Part shown: positions 47,143 through 48,259 of the stretch, in pieces
Layout of the letters: each line of letters begins with the position of its first letter
How positions within the stretch are numbered: the stretch's first letter is position 1
NCBI GenBank assembly: GCA_946414095.1
Contig: CAMKNB010000008.1
Span: 1-48,259, forward strand
From: an uncultured Mycoplasmatota bacterium
GTDB lineage: Bacteria > Bacillota_I > Bacilli_A > RF39 > UBA660
Direction: 5' to 3'
DNA: 48,259 bases
The notes under the pieces: model-generated
What the model was told of the DNA's origin: nothing
The model's database searches: none
The model's input: only the letters and a program-made list of their open reading frames with translations
Position numbers and translations under genes: made by a program

Positions 47143-47994
47143 ATGAATGGAAGTTCAACAGGTGTTATCCCTACATTTGATATTTCTGGGAACAATGGAA
47201 ATAATGGTTGGGGTGGATCTATGGGTGAATGGATCATTGGTTTAGTTGCTTTAGGTATGCTAGGTAATGGTGGTTTATTTGGTGGCTTTGGTGGTGGCTA
47301 TGGTGGAATGATGTACGAGTTCCCTTGGTTATTAACAGGTCAAAATGGAATTAACAACAATGTTAATGATGGATTTGATAACTTACATTTAAGCAACCAA
47401 ATTGAAGGAACAAGAGATGCCGTAAATACTCTTGCAAATTCATTATGTACATCAACTGCAAGTATTAATAGCAATATAGCAAATGGTTTCTATAATAGTG
47501 AAATTAGTGCTAATAATAGAGCAATTAATCAAATGCAAGACACATTTGCTTTAAGCAGACAATTTGCAGATTGCTGTTGTGAAAATCGTTTAGCAACTTG
47601 CCAAACACAAAATATAGTTCAAAATGAAGGAAATGTTACTAGATTTGCAGATGCAAATAATACAAGAGATATTATTACTAATGCAACATCAAATACTCAA
47701 GCAATACTTGATAAGTTATGTCAATTAGAACTAGATGGTGTTAAGGCTCAAGTAGAAGCAAAAAATGATAGAATTGCTGATTTACAAAGAGAATTAACTA
47801 TGAAAGATTTACAAGCATCACAAATAGCTCAAAACGCATTTATTTCACAAGGTTTTGCTAACGAAGTAGATCAATTGTATAACAGACTTTCTAACTGCCC
47901 TGTACCAAGTACACCAGTTTATGGAAGAACACCTATATTCACTTGCCCTAACAACAATGGTTGTGGATGCAATGGGTATAACAATTTAATTTAA
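47143..47994 (+). CDS. Gly-rich, Cys-containing putative virion protein
   Basis: 283 residues, RBS AAGAAAGGAGAGAAAAAAC. Residues 1-70 are Gly-rich and hydrophobic (GEWIIGLVALGMLGNGGLFG), possibly membrane-interacting. Residues 80-240 are a long helical region with repeating Asn/Ala/Gln and a CCCENRLATC cluster near 145. The C-terminal 30 residues are Pro/Cys-rich (FTCPNNNGCGCNGYNN). A membrane-active internal virion protein or a head fibre-base is plausible; no certain family. The high Cys count makes the phage tRNA-Cys relevant. Confidence 0.68.
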   Translation: MNGSSTGVIPTFDISGNNGNNGWGGSMGEWIIGLVALGMLGNGGLFGGFGGGYGGMMYEFPWLLTGQNGINNNVNDGFDNLHLSNQIEGTRDAVNTLANSLCTSTASINSNIANGFYNSEISANNRAINQMQDTFALSRQFADCCCENRLATCQTQNIVQNEGNVTRFADANNTRDIITNATSNTQAILDKLCQLELDGVKAQVEAKNDRIADLQRELTMKDLQASQIAQNAFISQGFANEVDQLYNRLSNCPVPSTPVYGRTPIFTCPNNNGCGCNGYNNLI

Positions 47995-48001
47995 GCAAAT
48001 A

Positions 48002-48060
48002 GTAGATTACTACAAACTCGATTACGAGAACTTGCTAATTGATAAGGACATTATTGTCCT
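48002..48060 (+). other. Three small 3' UTR hairpins
   Basis: GTAG..CTAC-type pairing near 48002-48012, CTCG/CGAG (48018-48029) and AGGAC/GTCCT (48045-48060) occur in succession after the stop of 47143, before the terminator. They may stabilise the mRNA. Confidence 0.4.
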
Positions 48061-48064
48061 AACC

Positions 48065-48097
48065 AAGAGATAGGCATAGTTCTATCTCTTATTTTTT
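48065..48097 (+). terminator. Intrinsic terminator
   Basis: 9-bp stem AAGAGATAG/CTATCTCTT, 8-nt loop, ATTTTTTA run. Separates 47143 from the gene at the circle junction. The following 48100-48160 is A-tract-rich without a clear promoter. Confidence 0.85.
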
Positions 48098-48162
48098 ATA
48101 AATAAATGACAATATTTGCAATATTTTTGCAAAAAATGAGAAAAAAATGCAAAAAATAACAA

Positions 48163-48187
48163 AATAATTGTTTTTTTGGCAATTATT
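48163..48187 (+). other. Hairpin before the junction gene
   Basis: 8-bp stem AATAATTG/CAATTATT with a TTTTTTTGG loop, five bases before the ribosome binding site of the gene at 48207/3. Could limit or shield translation start. Confidence 0.4.
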
Positions 48188-48204
48188 ATTTGAAAGGAGA
48201 GATA

Positions 48205-48259
48205 ATATGATACAAACAATAATAAATGAACCATTAGTATTAACAAGTAATTCAAGCCC
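48205..48259. repeat. Terminal overlap repeat, right copy
   Basis: Exact copy of 1-55, including the first 53 bases of the junction gene (start ATG 48207). Its ribosome binding site TGAAAGGAGAGATA (48191-48204) is outside the repeat, showing that the true gene spans the circle closure. Confidence 0.93.

Noticed and set aside
1-48259. Recoded TGA (Trp) genetic code, as in some gut phages with very low GC
   Set aside because: TGA ends several tightly coupled genes (22259-22261, 33938-33940, 34092-34094, 45093-45095) with ATGA-type overlaps, and conserved Trp positions use TGG.

Overview
The window is a complete, circularly closed genome of a tailed double-stranded DNA phage (siphovirus layout). 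Bases 1-55 are repeated exactly at 48205-48259, so the unique sequence is 48,204 bp and the ends are an assembly overlap. Low-GC Gram-positive (Bacillota) signals are consistent throughout: very AT-rich DNA, AGGAGG-type ribosome binding sites, about a dozen TTGACA-N17-TATAAT-type promoters, and GTG/TTG starts. TGA is used as an ordinary stop. An SPP1-type portal, DUF859 and DUF6711-like tail genes, a G39P-like helicase loader and RecU point to a phage of gut Clostridia or Bacilli. Host genus cannot be read from the sequence.

Layout. (1) 46273-1526, across the circle junction: small glycine-, tyrosine- or cysteine-rich proteins, probably virion-associated or accessory, then one tRNA-Cys. (2) 1658-2336, minus strand: RecU and a small partner. 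(3) 2425-12117: packaging and head genes (TerS, TerL, portal, scaffold, major capsid protein, connectors, tail terminator, major tail protein with an Ig-like domain), then tail assembly chaperones joined by a -1 frameshift. (4) 12128-16576: tape measure gene interrupted by a group I intron carrying a GIY-YIG homing endonuclease with its own promoter. (5) 16581-23738: distal tail, Tal-like protein, DUF859 fibre, holin, CHAP endolysin. (6) 23841-38201: early operons, comprising an AbrB-like regulator, replisome organizer with internal iterons, helicase loader, orphan C5 methyltransferase, DUF1351/RecT recombination pair, Dam methylase, MBL-fold protein, Xer-like recombinase, ribbon-helix-helix regulator, and many small coupled genes. 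(7) 38202-40647: repeat-rich, nearly pure A/T intergenic DNA flanking a small minus-strand operon; the best extrachromosomal-origin or centromere-like candidate. (8) 40648-46063: metallophosphoesterase, HEXXH protein, a GT10 plus GT2 glycosyltransferase pair, a large structured noncoding RNA, a tiny independent transcript, and small membrane proteins.

The most striking element is the roughly 785-nt noncoding RNA at 43848-44632. It has a near-consensus promoter at its 5' end, a strong intrinsic terminator at its 3' end, no usable ORF, and many nested helices. Size and phage context resemble the giant ornate phage RNAs GOLLD and ROOL, but membership needs a covariance-model search. Other notable items are the self-splicing intron, three separate iteron-like arrays, a tRNA-minihelix mimic after the portal gene, a 14-bp repeat pair bracketing a promoter, and several structured leaders.

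No CI-type repressor was recognised. The tyrosine recombinase therefore leaves the lifestyle open: it could serve Xer-style integration or multimer resolution.
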